Assembly (NCBI RefSeq): GCF_024586455.1
Contig: NC_065922.1
Coordinates: forward strand, 11,714,089-11,778,088
Length of the DNA: 64,000 nt
Direction: 5' to 3'
Origin: Bactrocera neohumeralis
Taxonomy: Eukaryota > Arthropoda > Insecta > Diptera > Tephritidae
Notes under the pieces: model-generated
The model's database searches: none
The model's input: the letters and a program-made list of their open reading frames with translations, nothing else
Told to the model about the DNA's origin: nothing
Translations under genes and position numbers: made by a program
In this document: positions 34,388 through 45,589 of the stretch, piece after piece
How positions within the stretch are numbered: position 1 is the first letter of the stretch
Layout of the letters: each line of letters opens with the position of its first letter

Positions 34388-35135
34388 ATGCTCGTGCCGT
34401 CGGACATGATAGCGGCCCAGTCCAAAATGGTCTACCAAATGAACAAATATTGCGCGGATCGCGTCCAAGTGCGCAAAGCACAAATCCACAAACAAATACT
34501 CGAGGTCTGTCGCATTGTGCAGGATGTGCTCAAAGAGGTCGAGGTGCAAGAGCCGCGTTTCATCTCCTCGCTCAACGACTACAACGGTCGCTTTGAGGGT
34601 CTTGAGGTGATCTCGCCCAACGAATTCGAAATCGTCATTTACCTCAATCAAATGGGTGTGCTGAATTTCGTGGACGACGGCACGCTACCCGGTTGTGCGG
34701 TGCTTAAGCTCAGCGATGGCCGTAAGCGTTCCATGTCGCTGTGGGTGGAGTTCATCACTGCGTCGGGTTATTTGTCGGCGCGCAAAATACGCTCGCGCTT
34801 TCAAACGCTGGTCGCGCAGGCGTGCGATAAGTGCGCCTACCGGGATATAGTGAAAATGATTGCCGACACCACGGAGGTGAAGTTGCGTATACGCGAACGC
34901 ATCATTGTGCAGATTACGCCCGCCTTCAAGTGTGCCGGCTTGTGGCCGCGTTCGGCCGCCCACTGGCCGCTGCCGGGCATACCGTGGCCGCATCCCAATA
35001 TCGTGGCAGAGGTTAAGACTGAGGGCTTCGACATGCTGTCGAAGGAGTGCATTGCGTTGCAGGGCAAAAATTCCGCCATGGAGGGCGATGCTTGGGTGTT
35101 GAGCTTCACCGATGCCGAGAATCGGCTGCTGCAAG
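34388..35135 (+). CDS. mab-21: mab-21, coding exon 1 (residues 1-249 plus one base)
   Basis: This exon encodes the N-terminal two thirds of a Mab-21 family protein, a nucleotidyltransferase-fold protein related in structure to cGAS and known from nematodes to vertebrates for roles in neural, eye and sensory development. Enzymatic activity is not established for this subfamily. The protein starts MLVPSDMIAAQSKMVYQMNK and contains GLEVISPNEFEIVIYLNQMG; the acidic pair E79/E81 sits where the metal-binding hE-hE motif of the fold lies. It continues through LKLSDGRKRSMSLWVEF, YLSARKIRSRFQTLVAQAC, IVQITPAFKCAGLWPRSAAH and EVKTEGFDMLSKEC. The ATG at 34388 is the first in frame after the stop at 34262, has a purine at -3, and matches the family start. 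The donor CAAG|GTGAGT follows residue 249, phase 1. The frame is intact and the third-position GC is higher than in the surrounding DNA. Confidence 0.97.
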
Positions 35136-35648
35136 GTGAGTGTATGTGTGTGTGTGAGCTGGCGCTATAGTCATATTATATGTGTAGATATAATTAAAAA
35201 TGGGCCACTAAAGCTTAGTGTTGGTCACAGCGGTTGTTAACTTAATCATCGCCGTTTGTTTTGCTCGGCAACCGCGTCGCTTTGCCGTCGGACCGGCGTG
35301 CTTCACGCTGTGTTGTGTGCTCTGCTTGGCGCCAAACGTTTTCGACGACGCTAACTCAGCGCTGGGGGAATCACTTTCAATTATTTTTTTTTTAACTAAT
35401 TTTGGTATTAAGACTTTGTTGACGAGTTTGGTATATTTTTAGTAGGAATTTTGTTAGCTGTTCATGATTTGATGTTGAGAAGTTGTTGGTGGATCAAATG
35501 TTTGAATTGGTTCTTAGTAATTTAAGCACAACAACTTTCGTCAAAAGTTGTGTAACTAATCCAATGAATATTAATAGATGTTGATATTTTGAGGTTAGTT
35601 AGACATGTAAAATTTACAAATGCGCCAAGGAGCCCAATTGAAATTTAG

Positions 35649-36692
35649 TGGTGTAGAATACTATGAGCGAAATATAGTGAGACTTTGTTCATAATTTTAA
35701 AATTCTTAATTTATTCTTCATAATCTTTGCCGATCTTCTCAAAGTAATCCCTCTTGGCCAAAAACATACTATGTGCCAACGTTTTTCCAATCTTCGAAAC
35801 AGTTGCTAAAGTCAATTTCCGGAATCGCCTTCACTGCTCCTTGTGATTCACTTTTAATATCTTCAATTTAATCAAAACGGAGCTGTTATTTGAGTTTGCT
35901 GAATAGCCAGAAGTCACACGGACTTCGCGGAACGATTTTGATTGAAAATTTAACGGAAAACTCACAAAGAATCAATGCAGTTGCGACGGTACAATATCGT
36001 GGTGCAAAAACCAAGAGGTATCAGCCCATAATTTCGGTCTCTTTTTGCGCATAAGTTCGCTCAAACGTCGCATAACACTCAAATAGTATTCCTTGTTGGC
36101 AATTTTGCCGCTCGGAAGGAATTCGGATTACACCACACCTCGATATTTGAAGAAAATTGTCAACATAAACTTGATTTTCGACCTGCTTGAACGTGATTTT
36201 ATCGGTTTCGTCTCACCTTTGCCACGATATTCGGCCGATTGATCGTCTATTTCCGGGTCGTAAGCATAGATCCAAGACTCATCGCCAGTAATAATATGTT
36301 TCATGGCATCCTGGTAGTCGGAAAGCATTGTTTCACAGACCTTAACGCGACGCTGTTTTTCTTCAAAATTGTGTGCTTTTGTAACCAATCATGCTTTCAC
36401 TTTTCTTAGGCCCAAATGATCTTTATACATAAATGGTTTTCACTGATCCTTCCGATATTCCATCGGTTAACGATGTCAATAAGATCTCTGACTCTTAATC
36501 GTCGATTCTCAAGCACCAATTCCTTTAGTTTTTTGACGTGTTGATCATCAGTTGATGCTGATGGTCGTCTTGGAGGTGGTTCGTCGTCAACGCGTTCTCG
36601 ACCCTCTTCGTGCTATTTTTACCAATCAAATACATTTGCTCGCGACAAACAATTATCACCGAAGGCAAGTCTTATTATTCTTTGCCCTGAAC
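35649..36692 (-). mobile_element. Mariner element with internal deletion (minus strand)
   Basis: Left TIR: ATGAGCGAAATATAGTGAGA; right TIR: AAGTCTTATTATTCTTTGCC. The minus strand has an 86-residue open frame (36128-36388) with ITGDESWIYAYDPEIDDQSA, which holds the first catalytic aspartate, and EYRGKGETKPIK. Downstream, WFLHHDIVPSQ keeps the second aspartate (HHDNAPSH expected), followed by a broken third block and RDYFEKIGKDYEE. The helix-turn-helix region is missing next to the right TIR, where the sequence jumps from ACAATTATCACC to the terminus. It belongs to the same family as 15165-18136. Confidence 0.88.
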
Positions 36693-36884
36693 AAGGTATA
36701 TTAAGACAGTCAGGATCTTTGTAAAACCCCAAAAGGAAACGTCTCAGACACCCTATAAAGAGCTGAGGCAATATAGGCATTTCAGTCTGTCTGACCGTCT
36801 GTCTGCCTGTATTTAACTAGTCCAACAGTATTCAAAATCGATCTCATTTCTCGGAACGGTCGACATCGGACCACAATGGAGTAT

Positions 36885-37115
36885 AGGTGTCAGTCAAACT
36901 GTACGTTCGGAACAAAGTGCATGTATTGAAAGTTTTTCGTTTGAGGAAATATCTACAAAAAATTTGGCATAGGTTATTGCCCAAGGCCAACAAAAAGTTT
37001 TTGTAAGGAATTTTTTATTTGTGAAGGTGTGTATTAGAGCTTCGATGCAATCGAAATTAATGCTTTTTCTTGTTTTCAGTAAATATTGCAATGTGGCAAG
37101 TAATATGCGTTGTAT
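36885..37115 (-). repeat. Partial copy of interspersed repeat family A (minus strand)
   Basis: GTGTCAGTCAAACTGTACG, AAGTGCATGTATTGAAAG, GGAAATATCTACAAAA and GGCATAGGTTATTGC follow the order of one reversed module. Confidence 0.6.
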
Positions 37116-37219
37116 TTTGAAAAATATATTAAAAGTCTTATAAGAACAGTCAAGAGTTCAAAGTATAAAGTTTTCGGAGTCAAAAAATTTTCTTAGAAAT
37201 ACAACAGGGTTACTGGCGA

Positions 37220-37770
37220 TGTACATTCATGCACACCTGGTGCCTTGTCCGTAATATAGGGTGAATGTGGTGTATAAGATCCATTCAACCAAGCTACTGG
37301 AGCCTCTGTTTAGTAGATATTGACGTGTGTGGCATGACGTTGTTCTGATGGAACACAATTCACCAAAGCTCGCAATATCTGGGCGATTGCTTTCTTCGGA
37401 TGGCTTAATCGTTGACAATAAAGAACCGAATAAGGAGTTTGGCCGTAGCGAAGTAGCTCCTAGGAAAAAATTCCCTAACAATCCCAACAAAAACACAATA
37501 CTTTCCTAACCGTAAATTCTTGGTCGGCACATGGATGCGTTCCGTTTGACGTTGTTGTAATTTCCCACGACAGTCAGGTTTATGTAACCGGAACGAACCC
37601 GAATTTGTTAACCGGTCAAGGACAATCAACTCGGCAGAATTCTGCTGCTACAACAAAAACAACGTTGTCGTAGGTGCACCACTCTTCATTCCTAGTAACC
37701 AATCGCTTCAGAAATGGGTCGGTTTTGTGAAATCGAGTGGCACTTAGCACCTTTTTGTTCTTTCTGCCTT
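37220..37770 (-). mobile_element. Mos1-like mariner transposase relic, interrupted (minus strand)
   Basis: On the minus strand from 37770: TRFHKTDPFLKRLVTRNEEW and CTYDNVV (the GDEKWxTYDN block, with the expected aspartate replaced), then after the inserted repeat LLPYGQT, LKEAIAQ-like and VFHQNNVMPHTSIST (the second-aspartate block, D replaced by N), and a degraded HPPYSPD region. Frameshifts occur between blocks. The order and motifs fit mellifera/mauritiana-type mariners. Confidence 0.8.
37558..37666 (+). mobile_element. Short retroposed repeat with CAA tail inside a mariner relic
   Basis: TTCCCACGACAGTCAGGTTT, AACCGGAACGAACCCGAAT, AACCGGTCAAGGACAATC and CTGCTACAACAAAAACAAC align with the repeat at 20953-21057. 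The flanks repeat as ACGTTGT(T/C)GTA on each side, which I read as a target duplication. The mariner frame resumes after it. Confidence 0.75.
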
Positions 37771-37804
37771 TATTAAATGGTTTCATACTGTTTTTACTCC
37801 AACA

Positions 37805-38600
37805 AACAAGTATTATAGTTTTGTTCACATAAAAAGTCCTAAAACTGAAAGAGTCAGATATAGGGTTATACATACCAAAGTGATCAGGGTGACGAGTAGA
37901 GTTGAAATCCGGATGTCTGTCTGTCCGTCTGTCTGTCCGTCCGTCAAGCTGTAACTTGAGTAAAAATTGAGATATCATGATGAAACTTCGTACACGTATT
38001 TCTTGGCTCCATAAGAAGGTTAAGTTCGAAGATGGGCAAAATCAGCCCACTGCCACGCCCACAAAATGGCGGAAACCGAAAACCTATAAAGTGTCATAAC
38101 TAAGCCATAAAAAAAGATATTAAAGTGAAATTTGGCACAAAGGATCGCATTAGGGAGGGGCATATTTGGACGTAATTTTTTTTGGAAAAGTGGCGTGGCC
38201 CCGCCCCCTACTAAGTTTTTTGTAACCAAACTCTATAGGGCCGTTTCCTTCAGGCTTTTCCATATACAGTTCAAAATGGAAGAAACCAAAGGTTATGTTG
38301 AAAATCACTAAAAGTGCGTTAACCGACTAACAAAAACGTCAGAAACACTAAATTTTATGGAAGAAATGGCAGAAGCTTTTTTCTGCTGGGCTACTTAACA
38401 AACCATACAGACCGATTTCGAAATTGTATATAATATTTTCGTAACAGGTGTACATGGGTGAAATCCAACCACGCCTTCTTCCAATATAACGCTATTTTGA
38501 ATTCCATCATTCCTAGTAAGAACCAATGATGATCGAAATAAAACTTTACACAGAAATGAGGTTTTTGAAAAATTTTGACGTATAATCAAAGTCCCTGATA
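37805..38600 (+). repeat. Interspersed repeat family B, 3'-truncated copy
   Basis: It shares long blocks with 54040-54980 in the same order and orientation: TTTTGTTCACATAA, AGTCCTAAAACTGAAAGAG, CTGTCCGTCCGTC, AAGCTGTAACTTGAGTAAAA, ATCATGATGAAACTT, CTGCCACGCCCACAAAATGG, GGATCGCATTAGGGAGGGGC and CCAATATAACGCTATTTTGA. The terminal hairpin region is missing. There is no coding frame. Confidence 0.85.
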
Positions 38601-39032
38601 TCGAACACGAAGAACTCTGTGCCTAACCTAACATAACCTAATTTTTCACCGAAAATATCGGTAAATCTCTCAGACATTTTCATGTAATTCAGAGGGCATC
38701 ATTTTTTTTTGTTCTTTTTGCCTTTTCTCAATGTTTTCAAACGGTCTTTTGTATCCACTTTCACCAGGTCTTATGTAAATATTTTTAAAAGAATTACATT
38801 TTACATTATTCTGCAAATCAGTACACTCAATCTTGTTAAATAAAAATCCAAGAAAGCATTGTGAACTAGTGTCCATAGCTTCCCAAAGTGAATCCAGTGA
38901 TTACCACAATCTAGCATTCTTCCGACCATGATCTTGAAATTATTATATTGGAAACCGAAATAAACCTTGTCGGCAGAGCCACTTTTGGGGCAAAAAATGT
39001 GGAAGACACCAGTGACTTATTTTAGGGCTTAG
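38601..39032. other. Unassigned AT-rich intronic stretch
   Basis: Nothing recognised; the 68-residue minus frame at 38670-38876 shows no family signature. Confidence 0.4.
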
Positions 39033-39060
39033 AAGTTATTAGGTTAGGTTAGGTTAGTAT
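39033..39060 (+). repeat. Short (TTAGG)n run
   Basis: TTAGGTTAGGTTAGGTTAG at about 39039-39057 is three to four copies of the arthropod telomere unit, here interstitial. Diptera are not known to use this unit at telomeres, so it is most simply a microsatellite. Confidence 0.8.
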
Positions 39061-40242
39061 GGTAGGCCAATGAGTCACGCATAGACCAAGTTTGGTCCTT
39101 TACGATAACAGGTGGAGTTCAGTTACTAGGTCCATGTGGAGTAGTCGCCCTTTACGATGCCTGCGCTTGACGCCAATTTCAACAAACTCTGTGGTCTCAC
39201 TATCGATACCTCCTCCAGCTTATCATAGCGTGGGAACCACAGATACTTACAATGTAATCTTGCCATTACTCCATTGTTTCCCTGGTACCTTGCCCTAGAC
39301 ATTTTCTGCAGTCTTCTCGATCGGTCAGCCCCGTTCTGGGCTTATTATTAACATGGCTATGATTTTTTTTAAGAATGAGGTCAGTAATAACTATAATAAA
39401 GTTTATTAATTTATTTAAATTTATTGTTAAATCGGCAAAGCTGTCTGCAAGCGAAATATAAGTAACAGTACTGACGTTGTTTCTATAAAAATCATATGAC
39501 ATTTGGAAATAAATCATTAGAAAATCACGGGGCAGAAAATCCCAGCATAAATTCGAAATTGGTTTGAGAAATAACTGTGCTTCGTAAAAATGTCAACAAA
39601 ATCGGAATCAGGAATCAGCTAGAAAATGCGATTCGACAGAATTTACGGCAAGTAATCAGCGACACATTGAAAAGTAACTGATTTATTTAAAAACCCACAA
39701 TACCGCTTTTGATACACTTTTGATATGAAGAATTATAAATTAAACGTAATCGCGCTGATATGAGGAGAACGCGTCACAAAGCGACGCTGACGACACACAA
39801 ACCGGCAGCAAGAAGCGCCACAATAACGGCGCTGGTGATCGCGCTGAGATTAAGGCTACCAACAAACACACTTACAAATGTAGATATACATGCATGTATG
39901 GATGTAGTGACATGTATAGGTGTGTGTGTGTACACGAACTGTTGTAAATTGTCGAAAGCATTGGATTATTCTGAACTTTTATAAGGAAGTTACGCCGCTG
40001 GCGCGAAGTTCACGAACTGTACGCCAGCTGCCAGCTTCGATTTGAAAACTTCTAATTAAATAATAATAAATGCGAATGCGAGAAATGAATTAATGATTAA
40101 TGAACACACTGGTTATTCGCGAAATCAATTGAATTGCTTTGCATTGATAAATTGATTGCTTAATCGCGCATTTATCATTTTATTAGCATAGTTGTTGGTG
40201 GCGTTTAAAATTGCTGACAATTAATTTGTACGAGTGAAGTGA
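39061..40242. other. Intronic stretch; possible unknown repeat, then unique DNA
   Basis: 39061-39320 (AGGCCAATGAGTCACGCATA, CAGTTACTAGGTCCATGTGG, GTTTCCCTGGTACCTTGCCC) reads like part of an interspersed repeat but occurs only once here. 39330-40242 is unique, with TGTGTG near 39920. Confidence 0.4.
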
Positions 40243-41475
40243 ATAAAAACAAGTAAAAAGTAACTTTGGTTGCACCGAAGCTATAATACCCTACACAGGT
40301 GCACTGCTCATAGCAAATAAGTTTATAAAAAGATCTTTAGCTTGATTTTGAACGATCAGTTTGTATGGCAGCTATATGCTATTGTAGCCTGATCTAAACC
40401 ATATGTTCCGAGATTGTACTGTTGCCTTAAAAAAATAATATTTGCCGAATTTTGAGAAGATATCTTGTCAAATAAAAAAGTTTTAGATACAAAAACGTGA
40501 ATTTAATCGGTCAGTTTGTATGGCAGCTACATTTTATTGTTATCCGATCTGTACAATTTCTTCGCAGATTATACTGTTGCCTTGAAAAATTATCCATACC
40601 AATTCTGGTGAAGATATCTTGTCAAATAAAAAAGTTTTTGGTACAAAAACGTGAGTTTGATCGGTCAGTTTGTATGGCAACTATATGTTATAGTAGTCCG
40701 ATCTGAACAATTTCTATGGAGATCATGGCGTTGCTTTGGATACTACTTCATGCTGAATTTGGTGAGAATATCTTTTCAAATAAAAGAGTTTTCTATACAA
40801 GAACTTAAATTTTAGCGCTCAGTTAGTATGGCAGCTATAGCTTCTATGGTTCCGATCTGAACAATTTCTTCGCAGATTATACTGTTGTCTTATAAAATTA
40901 TCTATACCAAATTTGGCGAAGATTTTTTGTCAAATAAAAAAGTTTTCGATACAAAAACTTGATTTTGATCGGTCAGTTTGTATGGCAACTATATGCTATA
41001 GTGATCCGATATCAGCGAGTTTCCCAAATGAGTAGCTTGTTATGCAGAAAAAGACGTGTACAAAATTTCAGGACGACATCTCAAAAACTGAGCGACAGTT
41101 TCGACTCAAGTCATCACGCTAATAAGTACTTCTCCTAAAATGCAAAACAAAAAATCATAAAAAAATCGAAATTGAGCTTTTTATTGCTTCACTACATCAT
41201 GTTACATATTTGTAACATAAAATTTTCAACTTCCGCTGTCAGACATGACCATATTATAACCAATATATAACCATTTTATATCCAAAACTCAAATTTTGTT
41301 TCAATATGAATGGTTTCTTCGCCTTTAAACTTGTGAAAAGTGATGTTACTTTATTTTGCATTTTAGGCTGCGATATATTTTAGAGGGTCTTCGACGTTAG
41401 CTTCTAGGTGTTACCAGCTTCGTGACAAATTTAATAATATGTACCATAGTAATCTGTTCAGGGTATAAAAACACA
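40243..41475 (+). repeat. Interspersed repeat family A, longest copy: five 154-bp modules
   Basis: The 5' end is AACTTTGGTTGCACCGAAGC followed by TATAATACCCTACACAGGTG. Internal modules each start with (G)GTCAGTTTGTATGGCAGCT. Their TCAGT positions are 40356, 40511, 40665, 40819 and 40973, spacings of 155, 154, 154 and 154. The 3' part has a CTCAAAAACTGAG box and the end CTGTTCAGGGTATAAAA at about 41455-41471. An extra ~200 bp (41110-41370) splits the 3' part. No coding frame. The same ends and module are at 45590, 49340 (minus) and 58620. Confidence 0.92.
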
Positions 41476-42589
41476 TACGAGAAATTTTGTTTATGATTAT
41501 TTAAATACTTCCTTATAACATTACTGAGATTACGACTAGTCGTGCTGTTCACTAGCATTAGCTGTCTTATATAATATTTTCATACAAATGTACATACAAA
41601 TATTCTTTAGATAAATCTATAATTGTCACTTTGCTCGAGCGCAGCGGGTGTTATCTATTGAATTATTTAGATACTTATTTATCTAATAGCGACGGAAACC
41701 TTCCTACCGTCTAATAGTATCAGTTAGTAATCCAGCAAGTTTCATTCATTAAAATATTTCTAAATGCTAATTATTGCATAAAATTCCTAGTATAATGAGC
41801 CACTGAGCATTTTAGTGTAGAAGAGAGCGCCTTGCATTTTTACTGGTCAAACAGTTGCGTTAAGTGAGCGCGCTGTGTGGACACTCCTAGCAATATGATT
41901 GGCGTGTAGAGGTCAATTGAGAAACAAACAAAAACAATTTTTCACTTAACTCGAGATGAAATCAAACGAATTGAACGCGTTTAGCAATAAATGAATTAGA
42001 GTTAATGAATATTTTTGAGAATAAAAGAAAAAAAATAAGTATTTACAAACTTTTGCAGTAAATATAGTGCGATAATCACATAAAAAAAATTAAAATTTTT
42101 GTTAAGAAATGTTTAAATTTTTGTTTTCAATAATTAAAATTTTTGCTTAAAATTTTTTTGTTTAAGTTTTTTTTAGAATTTTTTTATGGATCAGAAATTA
42201 GAAAATTTCGAAATAATTTATTTGATAATAATTATTATTGGGAAGATGAGTGTGACTTGTTTGCAAAATGAACTTTTATTAAATTGGACGTGAAAGGGTC
42301 ATATAAAGCGACCTTTTAAGTCCATTTTCCAGATGTTATTACTTAACAAAACCAATTAACAACACGTAATTAAATGGAATTCAAAGAGCAGCCTATGTAG
42401 GAGTTAACGGGACGTTTAATTCATAACCGAATCATTCGCTAAATATGCGCCTGCACCCACTGCTTATAGAGATTTTCATACGAAAAGTGACAGCACTTTC
42501 TGCTATAAGAATTAAGGAGATTGAAGCATGAAACAGGAAGAGTTATAAAAAGTTGGACTTCAATAGTGACTTCCAGGTATATAAATACC
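41476..42589. other. Unique intronic DNA
   Basis: Mostly AT-rich (AAATTTTTG-type runs at 42080-42240). Contains no element that I recognise. Confidence 0.45.
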
Positions 42590-43115
42590 GTCTAGACATG
42601 AATGGAGAAGAGGATAGGAGAGGAGAGGATAATACTACCACCATCTATATCGAAGGGTCCAAAGTGGACAGCAGTGTAGGAACGCGGGTGCCTCCGAGGA
42701 TCTTGATATCTCTCTACATTTCCGTCTTCCAAACTCAGCTAGCATCTTCCAAGCGGAAGTACTAAGCATAAAGAAGGCCGGCGGAGTTCTTCTGAATACC
42801 TACGGGAAGATACAGAAAGTGACCATTTTCACAGTCAAAAAGGCGACACTACAAGCCTTGTCGTCACCAAAGACCAATGCAAGCTTGGTCAACAAATGTT
42901 GGAAAGTTTGAAGCTCACTGGCAGCTCAACTTCACTTATTAATAATTTGGGTACCCGGTCCCAAGAATATTTTCGGCGTCAAGGCACACAAGTTGGCTAA
43001 GTGAAGAGCCGCTCTAGATAAATCCGAGGAAGAGACAATACCTTGTCCGCTAGGAATAATCAAGAAGGAACTGAATACACAATTTGAATTAGTTTAGACA
43101 AAAACTAAGGACTTA
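42590..43115 (+). pseudogene. RNase H domain relic of a non-LTR retrotransposon
   Basis: Plus strand: YIEGSKVDSSVGTRV corresponds to YTDGSK-D-GVGTGV, which carries the first catalytic aspartate (here E). After a frameshift come FQAEVLSIKKAGGVLL, ATLQALSSPKTNASLV, LIIWVPGPKNIFGVKAHKLA (WVPGHxGIxGNxxADxLA expected) and IKKELNTQFE. The conserved histidine and aspartate near the end are replaced by P and H. It is a dead domain. Confidence 0.85.
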
Positions 43116-43149
43116 TTGGTATTTCTCACAAATGCGATTTTTTCGTTTT

Positions 43150-43655
43150 ATTCTTTTTCTTCTTCTTTATTGATGTAGACAACGCTTACGCGGTTATAGC
43201 CGAGTTTACAACAGCGCACCAGTCGCTCTTTCTTTCGCTGTTTGCGCCAATTTAATATTCCAAGTGTAGCCAGACCCTTCTCCACCTGGTCTTTCCAAAG
43301 GAGTAGAGGTCTCACTCTTTCTCTGCTTCCCCGGCGGGTACCGCGTCGAATGTTCTCAGAGCTGGAGTGTTTTCATCCATTTGGCCGACATAACCTAGCT
43401 AGCATAACCGCTGTCTCTTAATTCGCTGAACAACTCTTCGTCCCATAGAATGCCATATTCGGCGTTGCCAAAGGACTTTCTTTCTTTCGAAAACTCGTAA
43501 CGTCGACTCATCAGTTGTTATCATCGTCTATGCCTCTGCACCATATATCAGGAGGGAATAATAAGTGACTTCTGGAGTTTGGTTTTTGTTCCTCGAGAGA
43601 GAAATTTACTTTTAAATTGCCTACTGAGTCCGAACGAGCTCAATAATCATATACA
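43150..43655 (-). mobile_element. 3' end fragment of the non-LTR retrotransposon family (minus strand)
   Basis: Read on the minus strand it ends CAATAAAGAAGAAGAAAAAG at 43150. Upstream it holds GCCGAGTT-complement, VEKDLDTLGILNWRKQRKKE-like sequence, the PAGEAEKE region, MDENTPALRTFDA and RRLWGVLWDEELFSELRDSG-like sequence, up to PPDIWCRGIDDDN. It includes the 3' hairpin (43181-43194). This is the second-longest copy of the family here. Confidence 0.85.
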
Positions 43656-44211
43656 CTACTTCGAAAAACATTTTTCATATAATATTGCCTATTTCTACAT
43701 ATAATTTTTTTTTTAAATCCCGAGTGGATCCATTCCAATCAGTTTTTAATAATAATTTCTCAATTAAGTTAATTACCTTTAATAATAATTATTAACAAAT
43801 AATACATTTAAATGCGAGTAATTCTCCATTACCAATTGATAACCCACTTACTGGTACGCCTCAAAGCCAGCGGGCTTGCCAAGCTTCACAGGGAAATACA
43901 CAGTTGCTTTGATGGCGCACAAAGCTTTTAAGTTTGCGAAGTCTGCGCATTGTGACGTATGTCATTCATGCTTAACAAATGACTAATTTATTGTGCATAA
44001 TAAAATGTTGCTGCTTGTTTGCCTAAACTTAAAAATAACAAAAATAAACCAAAGCAATAAGCAAAGCACAGCAAAGCTAAAAGGGCGCTAGCAGAATACA
44101 ACAAACATAATATAAAAAAAATAAAAATATAAAAAAATGGAAAAAAATAAAAAAAAGTGTAAATGAAGAAATACAACAACTTTAATAGTTTTATAGTTTT
44201 ACAACTATCGG
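43656..44211. other. Unassigned AT-rich intronic DNA
   Basis: Poly-A/T-rich with AAATAAAAATATAAAAAAAT runs at 44110-44160. The 84-residue minus frame (43988-44242) is F/L-rich low complexity. Confidence 0.45.
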
Positions 44212-45010
44212 GTGATTTTTTAAGAGCTTGAATCGGTTGCAAAATCTCATCGGTTCTTTATTTGAAACGTTAGATTGGTTCATGACATTTACTTTTTGAA
44301 GATAATTTCATTTAAATGTTGACCGCGGCTGCGTCTTAGGTGGTCCATTCGGAAAGTCCAATTTTGGGAAACTTTTCGAGCATTTCGGCCGGAATAGCCC
44401 GAATTTCTTCGGAAATGTTGTCTTCCAAAGCTGGAAGAGTTGCTGGCTTATTTCTGTAGACTTTAGACTTGACGTAGCCCCACAAAAAATAGTCTAAAGG
44501 CGTTAAATCGCATGATCTTGGTGGCCAACGCAGTTTTCCCTCAAAATGGCCATAGAATCGCGAGCTGTGTGGCATGTAGCGCCATCTTGTTGAAACCACA
44601 TGTCAACCAAGTTCAGTTCTTCCATTTTTGGCAACAAAAAGTTTGTTAGCATCGAACGATAGCGATCGCCATTCTACGTAACGTTGCGTCCAACAGCATC
44701 TTTGAAAAATACGGTCCAATGATTCCACCAGCGTACAAACCACACCAAACAGTGCATTTTTCGGTGCATGGGCAGTTCTTGAACGGCTTCTGGTTGCTCT
44801 TCACCCCAAATGCGGCAATTTTGCTTATTTACGTAGCCATTCAACCAGAAATGAGCCTCATCGCTGAACAAAAATAAATCGGACGTAAAGCGCGAAACAC
44901 ATTTCGAACCGAACACTGATTTTGGTAATAAAATTCAATGATTTGCAAGCGTTGCTCGTTAGTAAGTCTATTCATGATGAAATGTCAAAGCATACTGAGC
45001 ATCTTTCTCT
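44212..45010 (-). mobile_element. Tc1/mariner-superfamily element with an internal deletion (minus strand)
   Basis: GGGTGATTTTTTAAGAGCTT at 44212 looks like the outer end. Reading the minus strand from ATG at about 44975: MNRLTNEQRLQIIEFYYQNQ and CSVRNVFRALR (N-terminal DNA-binding helix-turn-helix), then a jump directly to DLFLFSDEAHFWLNGYVNKQ (first aspartate), GEEQPEAVQELPMHRKM, NGDRYRSMLTNFLLPKMEEL, MWFQQDGATCHTARDSM (second aspartate), WPPRSCDLTPLDYFLWG (third aspartate) and ISEEIRAIPAEMLEKFPK. All three catalytic acidic residues survive, but ~100 residues between the HTH and the catalytic core are lost, with frameshifts near 44670 and 44600. The opposite end may be near 45340 (AAAATCACGCC), not certain. 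Confidence 0.88.
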
Positions 45011-45589
45011 TTGACACCATGTCTGAAATGTTTGTTGTTTGTTGTCAAAAAAATTGATATAAAGCAGCGCATTACACAAAAATGCGTCCATAAAAATCGC
45101 TACAACAAATTAAAGTCGATAAGCGACACACACACTTATAAATTTGTGGCAATTTTGCTGACGGTATTAACTCAAGAGACCGATATATGTTTGTTGTTTG
45201 TTGTAATTGAGGAAAATCGAAAGTCGTTTGTGGCGCTGCGAACAGTTTTATGATTATTGTACTTGCCATATCTGTGTATACATAAATATAAACATTCAGT
45301 ATCGGATACTCAGATTTCTTGGGCTTCAATAAAATCACGCCATTATTTGTTTAGGTTTTTACGTGAGCTTTAGAACTTTAATAACTGACCTATTGATAAC
45401 TTATCAAGCAGTTTAATGAAAAAACTACTACAACTATGTATGCTTCTGTATATTCATACAAACATATATATTCTTTCTTTTGTACGACATCACGCCTCTG
45501 GTTTAATTTGGAATCTAATCAAGCTGCTGATAAATCTCCTAAAACACTCGCCTTAATATAACTCTATGCTTTTTGTAGAATAACAAGCG
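45011..45589. other. Unassigned intronic DNA
   Basis: TGTTTGTTGTTTGTTGT occurs twice (45032, 45188). No gene; the 80-residue frame at 45011-45253 is unrecognised. Confidence 0.4.

Noticed and set aside
34319..35134. Long minus-strand frames opposite mab-21 exon 1 (34319-34651, 34685-35134)
   Set aside because: They are antisense shadows of a GC-rich coding exon. They have no domains or start context.
37616..37978. 120-codon minus-strand frame
   Set aside because: It crosses the boundary of family B repeat, a mariner relic and a retroposed repeat, so it is a chance fusion. Only the mariner block within it is meaningful.
40243..41475. CRISPR-like regular repeats
   Set aside because: The 154-bp modules are contiguous, with no unique spacers, and the context is an insect nuclear genome.
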